From Amorphochlora amoebiformis (taxonomy: Eukaryota; Cercozoa; Chlorarachniophyceae), in NCBI GenBank assembly GCA_054601695.1, contig BAAHQB010000404.1, positions 1 to 64,000 on the forward strand: a DNA stretch of 64,000 nt, in the 5' to 3' direction. The notes below the pieces were generated by a model, which worked only from the letters and a program-made list of their open reading frames with translations, was not told the DNA's origin and made no database searches. Every line of letters begins with the position of its first letter. Positions within the stretch are counted from its first letter, which is position 1. Both the position numbers and the translations under genes were made by a program. This document shows, piece after piece, positions 1 through 57,931 of the stretch.

Positions 1-668
<668 letters not shown>

Positions 669-1550
669 GTCCTGGCCCATCGACTTGGGCTAATCCCAAT
701 TGAAGCCGACCCTAGGGATTTTTCATACGTGAGCGAGGCGAAGAATAGAGAGATGAACGAAACGAACACACTCGTTTTCACATTGGTCAGACCGAGAGAC
801 TGCTAGAGAGAAAGAGAGCGCGAGGGAGAGAGAGAGAGTGCTAGAGAGAAAGAGAGCGTGAGGGAGAGAGAAAGAGAGCTAGAAAGAGCGAGAGAGAGAG
901 ATAGGGAGCCAGAGGGAAAGAGAGCGCGAGGGAGAGAGAAGGAGAGCTAGAAAGAGCGCGCTGGTGAGACCGAGAGACTGCTAGAGAGAAAGAGAGCGCG
1001 AGGGAGAGAGAAAGAGAGCTAGAAAGAGCGAGAGAGAGAGAGAGAGCGCTAGAGAGAAAGAGAGCGCGAGGGAGAGAGAAAGAGAACTAGAAAGAGCGCG
1101 CTGGCGAGAGAGAGAGAGAGAGAGAGAGAAGGAGAGAGAGAGAGCAAGCGAGAGAGAAAGAGAGCTAGAAAGAGCGCGCGGATGAGAGAGAGAGGGCGAG
1201 AGAGAGAGCGAGAGAGAGAGCGAGAGAGAGAGCGAGAGAGAGAGAGCGAGAGAGAGAGCGAGAGAGAGAGCGAGAGAGAGAGCGAGAGAGAGAGAGAGCG
1301 AGAGCGAGAGAGAGAGAGAGCGAACGAGAGTTAGTTAAGTTGATAGAGAGAGCGCGAGCGAGAGAGGAAGAGAACTAGAAAGAGCGTGCGGATGAGAGAG
1401 AGAGAGCGAGAGCGCGAGAGAGACACGAATATAGAGGAAAAACTGGATGAGATTGAGAGAATCGAGCTCTGCGAAACTGTAAAGAGAAGAGTAAATATGT
1501 GTCTATTATTTTATATACCCATACGTTTTATACCATATACATGTATACAA

Positions 1551-1591
<41 letters not shown>

Positions 1592-1651
1592 CTATATATT
1601 TATAAAAGGTCGCCAAATGCGAAAAAAACCCAAAAGCTACTGAGGTGTGGT

Positions 1652-1692
<41 letters not shown>

Positions 1693-1703
1693 ATAATTAT
1701 ATA

Positions 1704-1753
<50 letters not shown>

Positions 1754-2224
1754 TACATATATCACTAACCTTACCTAATTAGCATAACCTACTAAACTAA
1801 TCTAATAAACGTAACTTACTTAAATTACCCTAATAAACTTAATCTAAAAAACTAATTATCATAACCTAATATAACCTTTAATTAACCTAATCTTACCTGT
1901 TTTAAATCCTAATATTAAAATTACCTTATTCTAACCTAACCCGAAGCTTTTTCCGTTACTCCAACCCTGACTCTAGTTAGAGATTTGGAACTAGGGTCAG
2001 AGTAACGGATTATTATTCGGGTTAGGGATCGTCTAAATCCGTTCAATTTTACCTTAAAAACCCGTTGAGTTTAATACGAAAGTCTAACTTAGGCTTCTGC
2101 ACCTAAGGACCTGTATATCAAATCAGAGGGTAACATGTACATACATATATACACATATACATATATATGTATCATCTGCACATAAGGACCTGTGTATCAA
2201 ATCAGAGGGTAATATGTATGTATG

Positions 2225-2272
<48 letters not shown>

Positions 2273-2331
2273 GTATGTAAATATACATATATATATATAT
2301 ACATATGTATATATACATATACACATGTATG

Positions 2332-2402
<71 letters not shown>

Positions 2403-2438
2403 TCTGCACCTAAGGACCTGTATATCAATCAGAGGGTA

Positions 2439-2508
<70 letters not shown>

Positions 2509-2555
2509 TCTGCACATAACCACCTGTATATCAAATCAATATGTAATATGTATGT

Positions 2556-2620
<65 letters not shown>

Positions 2621-2622
2621 AT

Positions 2623-2689
<67 letters not shown>

Positions 2690-2779
2690 GATAGATAGAT
2701 AGATAGATATGTATATATATATATATATATATATTAAATAAATATTCGCTTTCTGAGAAAATCGGAAGGTTATAAACAA

Positions 2780-2857
<78 letters not shown>

Positions 2858-2873
2858 CACACACATATATATA

Positions 2874-2912
<39 letters not shown>

Positions 2913-3049
2913 TTATACACATATATATACACATATACATGTATAAGACACATATGCATATAAACACACACACATACATATATGCATACACATATACACA
3001 CATATGTGCATGCACATATACACACATAAATATATATATATATATACTT

Positions 3050-3088
<39 letters not shown>

Positions 3089-3202
3089 GTGTATATGTGT
3101 AAGCGTATATGACTTACACACAAGCAAGCTTTGTAAGCATTAGTAACGTTCATACATTTGTAACCTACTGAAGAAATATGAATATACACACAAGAATATA
3201 TA

Positions 3203-3239
<37 letters not shown>

Positions 3240-3251
3240 CAAATACATGTA

Positions 3252-3284
<33 letters not shown>

Positions 3285-3442
3285 CACCTTACCATACACC
3301 CCAATCCTAACTCTAACCCTAACCCTAACCCTAACCCTAACCCTAACCCTAACCCTAACCCTAACCCTAACCCTAAACAGTCTACTCTGGTGATCTAAAA
3401 TGGATTCCACAAGGCTCACAAGTAACCCTAACCTTAGCTTTA

Positions 3443-3481
<39 letters not shown>

Positions 3482-3610
3482 TATCTGCGTAAATACACAT
3501 ATATGTTACACTTGTATACATGTATGCATGTGTTTATCTATATATTTCAAAAAGCACATGTACATATGTGTGTATATCCGAATACTCATACATATAGATA
3601 TATGTATATA

Positions 3611-3683
<73 letters not shown>

Positions 3684-4854
3684 TTACATATATATATATA
3701 TATATACATATATATACATATATATATATGCATATATATATATATATACACATATATATTATTCCCAACACATTAAGCAAAACATAATCCAATACAACCG
3801 TAACCCGACATCCTAACCCTCCTAACCCTAACCCTAACCCTAACCCTAACCCTAACCCCAGGAGAAAAGATTTGGAGTAGGGGGCATCAAACCAGTGTTT
3901 GACGACATTATTATCAACCACCTTCGCCCAGGACAATCAATAGGTCAGACCCTAACCCTAACCCTACCCCTAACCCTAACCCTAACCTAAACCTTAATCT
4001 TAAAGTCTAGTCCTAATCACAACCCTAACCCTAACCCTAACTAACCCTAACCCTAACCCTAACCATAGCCCAAACCTAAACTTGAATTCTGAAATCTAGT
4101 TCTAATCATAACCCTAACCCTAACCCTAACCCTAACCCTAACCCTAACCTAACCCAAGCCCTAATCTTACCCTAAACCTAACCCTAACCATAACCCTAAC
4201 CCTGCCCCAAATATTAATGTTTTAGTCCTAACCCTAACCCTAACCCTAACCCAAACCCTAACCCTAACCCTAACCCAAACCCGAACCCTAACCCTAACCC
4301 TAACCCTAGTCTTAATCTAATCCAAATCCTAACCCTAACCGTAACCCTAAACCCTAACCCTAATCTTAGAAGTCTAGTTTCATACTCAACCCAAACCCTA
4401 ACCTAGGTAAAGGTTAGGTTAGGGTTAGGGTTAGAATTAAGGTTAGGGTTAGGGTTAGGGTTAGGGTTAGGGTTAGGGTTAGGGTTAGGGTTGGGGCTGG
4501 GTCTAGAGTTTGGAGAAAGCCTTTAAGATTAGGGTTACAAGGTTTGGGTTTTTACGGTTAGGATTAAGGTTCGGGTTAGGGTTAGGGTTAGGATTAAACT
4601 TTAAGATTAAGTAAGACAATTTAGGGTTAGGATTAGGGTTAGGGTTAGGGTTAGGGTTAGGGTTAGGATTAGAGCTAATACTAACTTGAACAGTTTAGGG
4701 TTAGGGTTAGAGTTCAGAGTTAGGGTTAGGGTTACGGTTAGGGTCAGGGTGAGGGTTAGGGTTAGGGTTAGGGTTAGGGTTAGGGTTTTGAGTTTTTCCC
4801 GAGGTATACATTATACATTCACGTATGTACATGCATATATGCATAATACATATG

Positions 4855-4890
<36 letters not shown>

Positions 4891-4911
4891 AGACATATAT
4901 ACATATTTTAG

Positions 4912-4952
<41 letters not shown>

Positions 4953-5002
4953 GCGGAGTTATTAGCGGAGAAGGGGATTGGACAGGTGATATATATACAA
5001 AT

Positions 5003-5049
<47 letters not shown>

Positions 5050-5050
5050 A

Positions 5051-5082
<32 letters not shown>

Positions 5083-5092
5083 GATATATGTG

Positions 5093-5127
<35 letters not shown>

Positions 5128-5592
5128 GTGTGTGTATATATACATATTCAAATGTTATGTACTTTTATACATCTAATATGAATATATATATATATACATA
5201 ATATATACATATATACATAAATACATTGACATTCGGACATATGTAGGACCACGCTAAATGGTCCCCAGTCTGCACAGCGAGTTACCGTCTAATGCCGGAG
5301 ATATTATTTAAGAAAAAAGTACCTAATTTACGCGCATATAGTTCAATTTTTTGAAATATCTTTTCGTCTCTCCTTTTTTTATACCCTATTTAGTAAATGT
5401 ATGATCATTCAGTAAATGTATAGCATGGATACAAAAACGTATATGACATATATGTTGTAAAGTATATATTTTTATTTATAAATATATATGTATATATATA
5501 TATATATATATATCTTATATATAGGGATATATATATATATATATCTATATGCATATATATATATATATATATATGAATATAATATATTTATA

Positions 5593-5631
<39 letters not shown>

Positions 5632-5856
5632 CTATATATATATATATATATGTACATATATACATAGATATACATACATACACACATATATTCATAGTCT
5701 ATTCAAGCTATAGTATTTCTGTGTTTACCGATACACAATGGAGGGTGTGATAATTGGATTGTGCATATACTCGCATTGCATAGGATATAATAATAATTTT
5801 TTTTTAATTTTTCGTTCACACGCACACTTCAACAGTATATTTCCATACATAACATA

Positions 5857-5895
<39 letters not shown>

Positions 5896-5993
5896 TCATA
5901 TACTAAATGTAGGTTGAAGGAAAGGCGGCAGAGGAGCTCGTCAGAAAATGTCCTATGGATGTCTTTGATATTGAGGATATAGGTTATATAATA

Positions 5994-6029
<36 letters not shown>

Positions 6030-6287
6030 TATATAATAGCATATAATATTTATGTGTGTATATTTATATACATGAGACTAAAGAAGTCAAACAAAAACCT
6101 ATGGGTGTAATCGATATTGAAGGTATAGGTATATATATATATATATATATATATACATGTGCACAAATATATATATATATATAGGTGGTACAAAGACAGC
6201 AAGAGTTGCATATCCAAGAAATTGTACTATGTGTCGGGAATGTATACGGTACGTATAATATATACTATATATGTATATATATGTGTG

Positions 6288-6345
<58 letters not shown>

Positions 6346-6395
6346 TGTGTGTGTTTGTGTGTAGTGTATATGTGTTACATGTGTATACCAATATG

Positions 6396-6426
<31 letters not shown>

Positions 6427-6434
6427 TATGCATT

Positions 6435-6470
<36 letters not shown>

Positions 6471-6660
6471 CACATATATATTGTACATATATATACACAC
6501 ACATATATATATATATAATATATGTATATATGTATACATATATATATATACATATACACATATATATATATGTATATATGTATATAATAAATATTTTAAG
6601 GGGCGAAGAATGGGAGGATAAGATACTGTTGCAGGTATATATATATATATATACACATAT

Positions 6661-6697
<37 letters not shown>

Positions 6698-6747
6698 ATG
6701 AAAATTATATGTACATGTACAATATATATAAGTATACTCTATATATC

Positions 6748-6778
<31 letters not shown>

Positions 6779-6879
6779 AATATGTGTAATGAAAATTCAC
6801 ATTATACTCACATCCATGTATAAACATTCCGTCAATGTGTGCAAGTTATATGTATGTATCTACATGTAACTTGTAAGTT

Positions 6880-6925
<46 letters not shown>

Positions 6926-6939
6926 ATATGTATATAACC

Positions 6940-6973
<34 letters not shown>

Positions 6974-7164
6974 ATAATATCCAGCGTATTCGGAATCACT
7001 TCATCTTTTCCGTAGAGTCAACGGGAGCTTATAAGGTATGTACATATCAATACATTATATATATATATATATTTATATATATATGTATACATATATGTAT
7101 ATATGTATGTATATAGGCCCGAGATATCTTTACCGAAGCCCTAAAAGTGCTCAAGAATAAGGTA

Positions 7165-7222
<58 letters not shown>

Positions 7223-7316
7223 TTATATATATATATATATATATATTATGTATATATATATATATATGTATAATATATATATATGTGTGTGTGGGTGTGT
7301 GTATATACCTATATTA

Positions 7317-7352
<36 letters not shown>

Positions 7353-7938
7353 CTAATATATGTGTAAGATATATTATATATTATATATATTCACATAATA
7401 TTATATATATATATATATGTACATATATATGCATATATATATAATAATGTAAATATGCAAATATACATATATATATATAATTATAATTACGATATATATA
7501 TATACACATATGTATATGTATATAATGTATATATATATATATGCAAATATTACACACACACACATATATATATATAATATTGTATATATGACATGCATAT
7601 ATATGTATGTATAAAAATATACTGTGTACATTTTCATGTGTATTACATATTTACATCTATGTAATATATATATACATACATATATGTAAATATATATATA
7701 GAATATATATATATATATATATATATATACATTATAATACATACCAAATACTCCACGTAGTTTGTATATACACTCTGTCATATGTACATGTACTACACTT
7801 ACATGTATATATATACACACAGTTACCCCCAACATACACACTCCGCCTATACATAAACACGCACCTAACTTTTAGGCTACGAAGCTTAAGCGTGAGCTAG
7901 AGGAATTATACAACCCAAAGAAGATGGATGAAAGCTGA
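669..7938 (+). CDS. RPAC1: DNA-directed RNA polymerases I and III subunit AC40 (RPAC1), 3' part, 13 exons
   Basis: Alpha-like subunit shared by RNA polymerases I and III; with AC19 it forms the assembly platform of the enzymes in the nucleus/nucleolus. Exons: 669-785, 1609-1644, 2093-2129, 3381-3421, 3862-3943, 4951-4985, 5247-5318, 5913-5982, 6185-6248, 6601-6634, 6985-7035, 7117-7161, 7876-7938 (TGA). They give 248 residues without a phase conflict, all with GT/AG borders. Family motifs appear in the expected order: [87 protein letters not shown], then a charged helical tail. The CxxCxxxC segment is like plant and protist homologues and unlike human. The N-terminus is outside the window. 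Introns hold GA, TA and telomere-type repeat. Identification is very secure; individual borders are read by eye. Confidence 0.93.
807..1430 (+). repeat. GA-rich simple repeat inside an RPAC1 intron
   Basis: Imperfect (GA)n with interspersed GCGAGA and CTAGAAAGAGCGCG units repeated several times, lying between the exons ending at 785 and starting at 1609. It has stop codons in every frame across most of its length and is treated as intron. Confidence 0.85.
2172..2545 (+). repeat. Three degenerate copies of the 37-nt RPAC1 exon 2093-2129 with its donor
   Basis: Copies at about 2172-2208, 2400-2436 and 2507-2545 repeat the exon sequence and the GT that follows it. They lack the TTAG acceptor of the original and are separated by TA repeat. 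The first copy has point changes only, the second has lost one base in the AAATCAG segment (frameshift), and the third is diverged and has lost the GAGGGT end. They look like successive tandem copies of an exon plus donor that cannot be spliced in. Confidence 0.8.
3299..3380 (+). repeat. Interstitial telomere-type (CCCTAA)n ending at a splice acceptor
   Basis: About twelve near-perfect CCCTAA units run directly into AAACAG and the RPAC1 exon at 3381, so the repeat forms the 3' end of the intron. The donor of the next intron (3422) also starts GTAACCCTAACC. Confidence 0.9.
3783..4796. repeat. Interstitial telomere-type block with strand inversion
   Basis: CCCTAA units (perfect and degenerate) to about 4404, then TTAGGG units from about 4405 to 4796. 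The RPAC1 exon 3862-3943 sits inside it. The switch point is a CCTAACCTAGG/GGTTAGG junction. The block lies inside a gene, so it is not a chromosome end. Confidence 0.88.
6077..6128 (+). CDS. Candidate mutually exclusive alternative of RPAC1 exon 5913-5982
   Basis: A second exon-like segment shortly downstream of 5913-5982. It reads [16 protein letters not shown] against [17 protein letters not shown] in the main exon. It begins after a GAG at phase 0 and ends at the same phase 1 before GTATAT, exactly like the main exon, so either could be joined to 5318 and 6185. Using both in series gives an immediate TAA, which is what mutually exclusive exons would do. It may instead be a decayed duplicate; the acceptor context is weak. 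Confidence 0.5.
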
Positions 7939-9058
7939 ATCAAAACCACTAGCAAGCCTAACTATTTATACTAGTTATATCTGATATATCGATTTTTTAA
8001 AAAACTGTTTTGACATAAATTCTACTGATACTAGTGATAGCATATATCTTGTATCTAACATGAATTTAATTACTAGACCAACTTCTAGACTAGACCACTG
8101 ATCACATCTAGCATATCATAGTCATAGTAGTCTAGTAGTCCCAAGACTTCCCAAGTATCCCAACCTAACCAATCTAGCTGCCAACCGATCTTTAGAATAG
8201 GTTACAACTAGATAAGCCTTAGTACAAGTTCCTATCTCTAGCTGCTATAAGTCTAGTAAGTATTAGAAGTAGTTTCCATTGTTCTTGAAAACTTCGGACA
8301 TGAACTAGATGAATATGTATTAATATGTATATACTTAATATATGAAGGCACGTGTGCCAATAAATTTTGCATGTGTATCGACGCAAACAGCAATATTCAC
8401 AAATATACACACGCGCACATATCATCTAGATCATCTAGATCATATTTATATACATGAATACTGATTCCACTATATATGTGCAAGGTGTAGCCAGTATTAC
8501 TTCGATCACGCAACGGAAAATACCGTTACAATAGAACCGTTCGTAGCTGACGGCCTGGCAACGAAGATTACAAAAATGTGCTGAGTGAGTGACATCACGG
8601 ATATGCTGTGCCCGAATGGCGTGCACGTGTGTAGATCTCTGTTCACTCTGTTTACGTGTAACTAGTGCAGAACAGAGTGTTTAAGTCGTAAGTTGGACGT
8701 CAGGTCTTATTATCATTCTCGAACTTCGCAGCATTCTTTGCCCTTTCGTCGTTTATGTATTTCTCTTGGAAATGCTGGTTGGATGCATACGTATGAATAT
8801 GATATACATATATTATGTAAATACATGAATATATATATATATATATATATATTAATAAAATACATGAATCAATATATACAAATATACCTATATATATATA
8901 TGTATATATATATATATGTATGTAAATATGCATGTGTGTGTGTGTACATTTGTATTTATATAATAGGTACATACACAGGTACATATGTGGATATTTATGT
9001 GTACGTTTTATATATATATATATATACATATGTATGTATAATAAATAAAAAATATATA

Positions 9059-9121
<63 letters not shown>

Positions 9122-9388
9122 CTATATATATATATTATAAATAAAAATAAATAATATATATGTGTATACATATGTATATATTCTATGTGTATATATAACA
9201 TCTACCTCTGCATAAATGTTACGCACATAGAATCACATACATATTCAAACATACCTATATGTAGAGATACGTTTTTTTTCATACCTTTTACACAAATGTT
9301 ACGTTCGCATATAATCACATACTTATTCACACATATCTATATATGAATATATATATATATATGTAATATATAGGAATCTATATTTGTA

Positions 9389-9432
<44 letters not shown>

Positions 9433-9442
9433 ATATATATAT

Positions 9443-9480
<38 letters not shown>

Positions 9481-9785
9481 TGAGTTACACATACATACAT
9501 TTGTGTAACAATTTAGAGATATATTTGCGTGTTTGTAAATATCTACAAACGTGTATATATATATATATATATATATATGTAATATGCTTAGTGATGTTTA
9601 TTCTGGATAACGTGCGCTACACACCCACACATGCATTAGATATGTATTTATATATACGCAAATATGGGACATATTTATCATAAATCACTTGAATCGTATC
9701 CGAATTCCATGCCGGTTCCCTTGCTATCATATTTAACACCTGTGTATATACATCATTTATATATATTATATGTATATATATATAT

Positions 9786-9837
<52 letters not shown>

Positions 9838-9932
9838 TACACAATGTAGAGTTCCCTCGCTATCATATTTAACACCTGTGTATATAATATCATATATATA
9901 TATATTTATATATATATGTATATGTGTGTATA

Positions 9933-9976
<44 letters not shown>

Positions 9977-9995
9977 AAAATGAAAAAGGAAATTT

Positions 9996-10038
<43 letters not shown>

Positions 10039-10050
10039 AATATACATGCA

Positions 10051-10082
<32 letters not shown>

Positions 10083-10090
10083 CATATACA

Positions 10091-10160
<70 letters not shown>
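7939..10160. other. Intergenic region between convergent RPAC1 and GPN2 (first part)
   Basis: After the RPAC1 stop there is AT-rich unique sequence (7939-8800) with many CTAG words, then TA repeat. At 9697-9760 and 9847-9895 a segment containing GCTATCATATTTAACACCTG occurs twice. I see no convincing exon. Confidence 0.6.
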
Positions 10161-10164
<4 letters not shown>

Positions 10165-10168
<4 letters not shown>

Positions 10169-10560
10169 AGTCCAACTGCCTGCTCACCGGTAATATGGCA
10201 GTAGGCAATGACCTCTAGTAGCGCACTGGTTTCGTAGTTCACTCAAGATTAGCTATAATCTACTAGATCCAGATAATCTAGATAATCTCAGCTTTAGGAC
10301 ATCTCAAGTTTAGACTAGTTAGACCCAATTACTAGAATTAACTTAGAACTAGAAGAATTACAATGAAGTCAGTTCAAGTCACCCAGTACTCAGAGTACTC
10401 CAGGGTTGGCTTTTGTCCGTTTGGATTATTGGATTATGCCGAATGAATGTTGATAATTCTGTGTGGATACTTCCTTTCTTCCTTCGGAACCCATGGGTTC
10501 CGTTGGTTCCGGGCTAGTTGGGTTCCGAGCCCTATTCTGGCATACTAGTCGTGGTCTATC
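10165..10560 (+). mobile_element. SINE-like dispersed repeat, tRNA-derived in appearance, copy A
   Basis: This segment is similar to the reverse complement of 23262-23535. Shared blocks include AATATGG, TCTAGTAGCGCACTGGT / TCTGGTAGCGCAGTGGT, TACTCCAGGGTTG, TTGTCCGTTTGGAT, and two GGTTCCG-containing blocks. The GTAGCGCAGTGG and GGGTTCCGA words resemble tRNA A and B boxes. Copy A carries about 160 bp of extra CTAG-rich sequence after the A-box-like block. I cannot tell whether it is active or how many copies the genome holds. Confidence 0.6.
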
Positions 10561-10619
10561 TAACCGTAGTTTAACGATGGTGTAAATCCTCGTAGTTAAC
10601 TAGCTATAGCTACACGTGC

Positions 10620-11124
10620 TGTAACAATATATATATATATACACACACACATATTCATATAATATTTAGTATATAATATATATATATATAATATATATAT
10701 ATATTTATATTTATTACATAGAAAAATACATATTTGCATATTCGTAACATAAAAAAATTCAGAATTCAATACATCAATAGATGAGTCCATCCAAAAAATA
10801 ATTAAAAACATGTTTTTGACATGGTTTAAATATGATGAGAATGATTCTAGTGAATAGACATGTATTATAAGCATACAATATACATGTGTACATGACTCTA
10901 TTATATATCCATACATCGTAAAATCACGATAAGAACTTAGGGAAGACAGTGGAACTAAGCAGCCCGAAAAGATTAAAAAGAAAAAAAGATAAGAGGAAGA
11001 GAAGGAAAAAAAACGGGAAAATGTGTATATAAGAGGAGGAAAAAGAGAAAAAAAAGTGAGAATTGAAGAAAATAGGGACATAAGAAGAATAAATGACCAA
11101 ATTCCTCTCGCGTGGCATCGGTAC
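10620..11124 (-). other. GPN2 3' region with unresolved terminal coding exon
   Basis: Beyond the last confident GPN2 codon (NGY, at 11125) two readings are possible on the minus strand. Reading straight on gives about 50 more residues to a stop near 10924. Splicing at GTACCG (11124) to an acceptor after the long pyrimidine tract at about 10957 gives a very short tail. Neither resembles a known GPN2 C-terminus well. Confidence 0.4.
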
Positions 11125-19914
<8,790 letters not shown>

Positions 19915-20077
19915 CTTTCGGGTTGACGAGCCTTATTGGTGACCTCAGTTGGGTCACTCAGTTGAGTCACGGACCCGGAATCCACAAGAGTTGTATTATT
20001 TCGGACATTTCTGTCACGCCGGGAAGTCACGCTGAATAAGGCGTGAAATACCCCTGTGTCACGCCACCACCTCCGGC
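19915..20077. promoter_or_regulatory. Putative bidirectional promoter of GPN2 (-) and TFIIF beta (+)
   Basis: Only 163 bp separate the two start codons. The interval is free of TA repeat. It contains a tandem 13-mer CTCAGTTGGGTCA / CTCAGTTGAGTCA at about 19946-19971 and three TCACGC words (two of them GTCACGCC) between about 20010 and 20065. I see no clear TATA box. The promoter function is inferred from the divergent arrangement. Confidence 0.55.
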
Positions 20078-29152
<9,075 letters not shown>

Positions 29153-29153
29153 C

Positions 29154-37811
<8,658 letters not shown>

Positions 37812-38088
37812 GATAGTCAAGCCCGGGTATTCCCGGGATTCCCGGCTGGGTGTTATGTGACATCCCCCTACATTCCGTCCTACATACCGTGACTAGTAGC
37901 TATGTCATACCAAAATTGTGACTAGGTACTATGTCACACTTCAGGCGCAAAGGCGCCAACACGCCATGGTCGCAAGTGGCCGCTCTAGGCGGTTGAGGGG
38001 GTTGGTTTTGGGCGTAAATACAATTTCATTCGGAATTTTTTTCTTATGGGGTACCCCTAAGAGTGTCGGAGGGGGAGGGACGGAGGGA
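37812..38088. promoter_or_regulatory. Putative divergent promoter region
   Basis: Interval between the starts of the minus-strand gene (37811) and the WD40 gene (38089). It is free of TA repeat and has a near-direct repeat GTGACTAGTAGCTATGTCA / GTGACTAGGTACTATGTCA at about 37889-37937 and CCCGGGTATTCCCGGGATT near 37824. An in-frame ATG at 37918 or 37966 could extend the WD40 protein into this region, in which case the promoter is shorter. Confidence 0.45.
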
Positions 38089-53743
<15,655 letters not shown>

Positions 53744-53777
53744 GTACCCATATTTAGTAATTCATCTTATTTTACTT

Positions 53778-55735
<1,958 letters not shown>

Positions 55736-55749
55736 GTTGCCACAAAAAC

Positions 55750-55824
<75 letters not shown>

Positions 55825-55868
55825 AATAACTTTACACACATACACATGTGTATATGTGTATATTTACA

Positions 55869-55903
<35 letters not shown>

Positions 55904-55963
55904 AAATATATAAAGTAATATATATATATAATAATAATATATACACATATATATATATATATT

Positions 55964-55997
<34 letters not shown>

Positions 55998-56047
55998 TAT
56001 ATAAGAGAGGCCTTCTATTGTCGGATTCCCTCCACGTTCGACATATA

Positions 56048-56096
<49 letters not shown>

Positions 56097-56144
56097 GTAT
56101 ATATAAGATAAGCCTTGTATTGTCGGATTCCCTCCACGTTCGAC

Positions 56145-56195
<51 letters not shown>

Positions 56196-56336
56196 TACAT
56201 ATAAGATAAGCGTTGCATTGTCGGATTCCCTCTACGTTCGATATATATATATATATATATATATGCATATATATATGTGTATATATATAAGATAAGCCTT
56301 GTATTGTCGGGTTCCCTCCACGTTCGACATACATAC

Positions 56337-56389
<53 letters not shown>

Positions 56390-56423
56390 ATAAGCCTTGT
56401 ATTGTTGGATTCCCTCCACGTTC

Positions 56424-56494
<71 letters not shown>

Positions 56495-56541
56495 ATATAT
56501 ATATAAGATAAGCCTTGTATTGTTGGATTCCCTCCACGTTC

Positions 56542-56576
<35 letters not shown>

Positions 56577-56723
56577 ATATTTATGTATATAAATATATAT
56601 ATATATATATAAGATAAGCCTTGTATTGTTGGATTCCCTCCACGTTCGACATATATATATATATATATATATATATCTATATATATAAGATAAGCCTTGT
56701 ATTGTTGGATTCCCTCCACGTTC

Positions 56724-56764
<41 letters not shown>

Positions 56765-56811
56765 ATATATATATAAGATAAGCCTTGTATTGTTGGATTC
56801 CCTCCACGTTC

Positions 56812-56845
<34 letters not shown>

Positions 56846-56880
56846 ATAAGCCTTGTATTGTTGGATTTCCTCCACGTTCG

Positions 56881-56931
<51 letters not shown>

Positions 56932-56965
56932 ATAAGCCTTGTATTGTTGGATTCCCTCCACGTTC

Positions 56966-57025
<60 letters not shown>

Positions 57026-57077
57026 TATATGTAAATATATAAGATAAGCCTTGTATTGTCGGGTTCCCTCCACGTTC

Positions 57078-57126
<49 letters not shown>

Positions 57127-57133
57127 AGATAAG
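55998..57133 (+). repeat. Twelve copies of the acceptor and start of candidate exon 57134-57199
   Basis: ATAAGATAAGCCTTGTATTG with TTGGATTCCCTCCACGTTCGACAT recurs about every 90 bp from 56003 to 57080, each copy joined to TA repeat of variable length. Variants (GTCGGG, GTCGGA, AAGAGAGG) are interspersed. Confidence 0.88.
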
Positions 57134-57199
57134 CCTTGTATTGTTGGATTCCCTCCACGTTCGACATTTGGCAAAATATCACGACAATTTACACGTCAG
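57134..57199 (+). CDS. Candidate late exon of the WD40 gene or of a following gene
   Basis: Full-length member of the array before it. It reads [21 protein letters not shown] between an ATAAG acceptor and a GTATAT donor. It needs an incoming phase 2, which the last confident WD40 exon does not supply directly, so an exon between 53743 and 57134 is missing or this belongs to another transcript. Confidence 0.5.
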
Positions 57200-57247
57200 G
57201 TATATATATATATTATATAATACATACACATATATACACACATACAC

Positions 57248-57294
<47 letters not shown>

Positions 57295-57387
57295 CATGTA
57301 CACATATATATATATATAATTACACACATACACACATATAGATATATATACGTATATATATATATATATAAATAAATTATGTATATG

Positions 57388-57418
<31 letters not shown>

Positions 57419-57419
57419 T

Positions 57420-57464
<45 letters not shown>

Positions 57465-57639
57465 CATATATGTATATATGTGCATACACCTCTAATACAC
57501 ACGGAAATACCAACACTCACACACCACACACACAAACCCAGAACCAAACCATACCCAGAACCAAACCATGCTATCATCCCGACCCGCCAAATCGCCTTCC
57601 CCTCCCCCCCCCCCCCCCCCTCGCAAAAGATTAGAGCGA

Positions 57640-57931
57640 GATTAGAGCGACAGAATGAGGGAAAGATGTCTAAAAGAGGAGAAGCTACACCCCCCTCCCC
57701 CCCCCCCCCCCAAACCCCCACCTAAAGAAGAAATCTCACGGAACGACAAAAAAGAGCAAAAAAAGAGATGCTAACCCCCCCCCCCTTGTCACCAACCCGA
57801 AGGAGAATTCTCACGAAACGGCAAAAAAGAGCGAAAAACGGAAAAAGGGAGGGGGGTTGGGATTGGGGAGGGAGGCAAGAGATTTAGGTGAAAATAGAAG
57901 TGGATCTAGGACTAGAAAGAAGGTTAACCCT
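57640..57931 (+). CDS. Possible Lys-rich coding region interrupted by poly-C runs
   Basis: An open stretch on the plus strand reads RLERQNEGKMSKRGEA up to a run of 14 C. From 57728 there is an open frame with two similar Lys-rich repeats (SHGTTKKSKKRD and SHETAKKSEKRKK) to RTRKK at 57931, where GTTAACCC could be a donor. A minimal terminal exon EDSIK-stop after ATTCAG at 59741 would fit. Poly-C run lengths are error-prone, so the frame is uncertain. Confidence 0.3.

Noticed and set aside
3783-4796. Chromosome end (telomere)
   Set aside because: The array changes strand, contains an RPAC1 exon and is flanked by more exons of the same gene.
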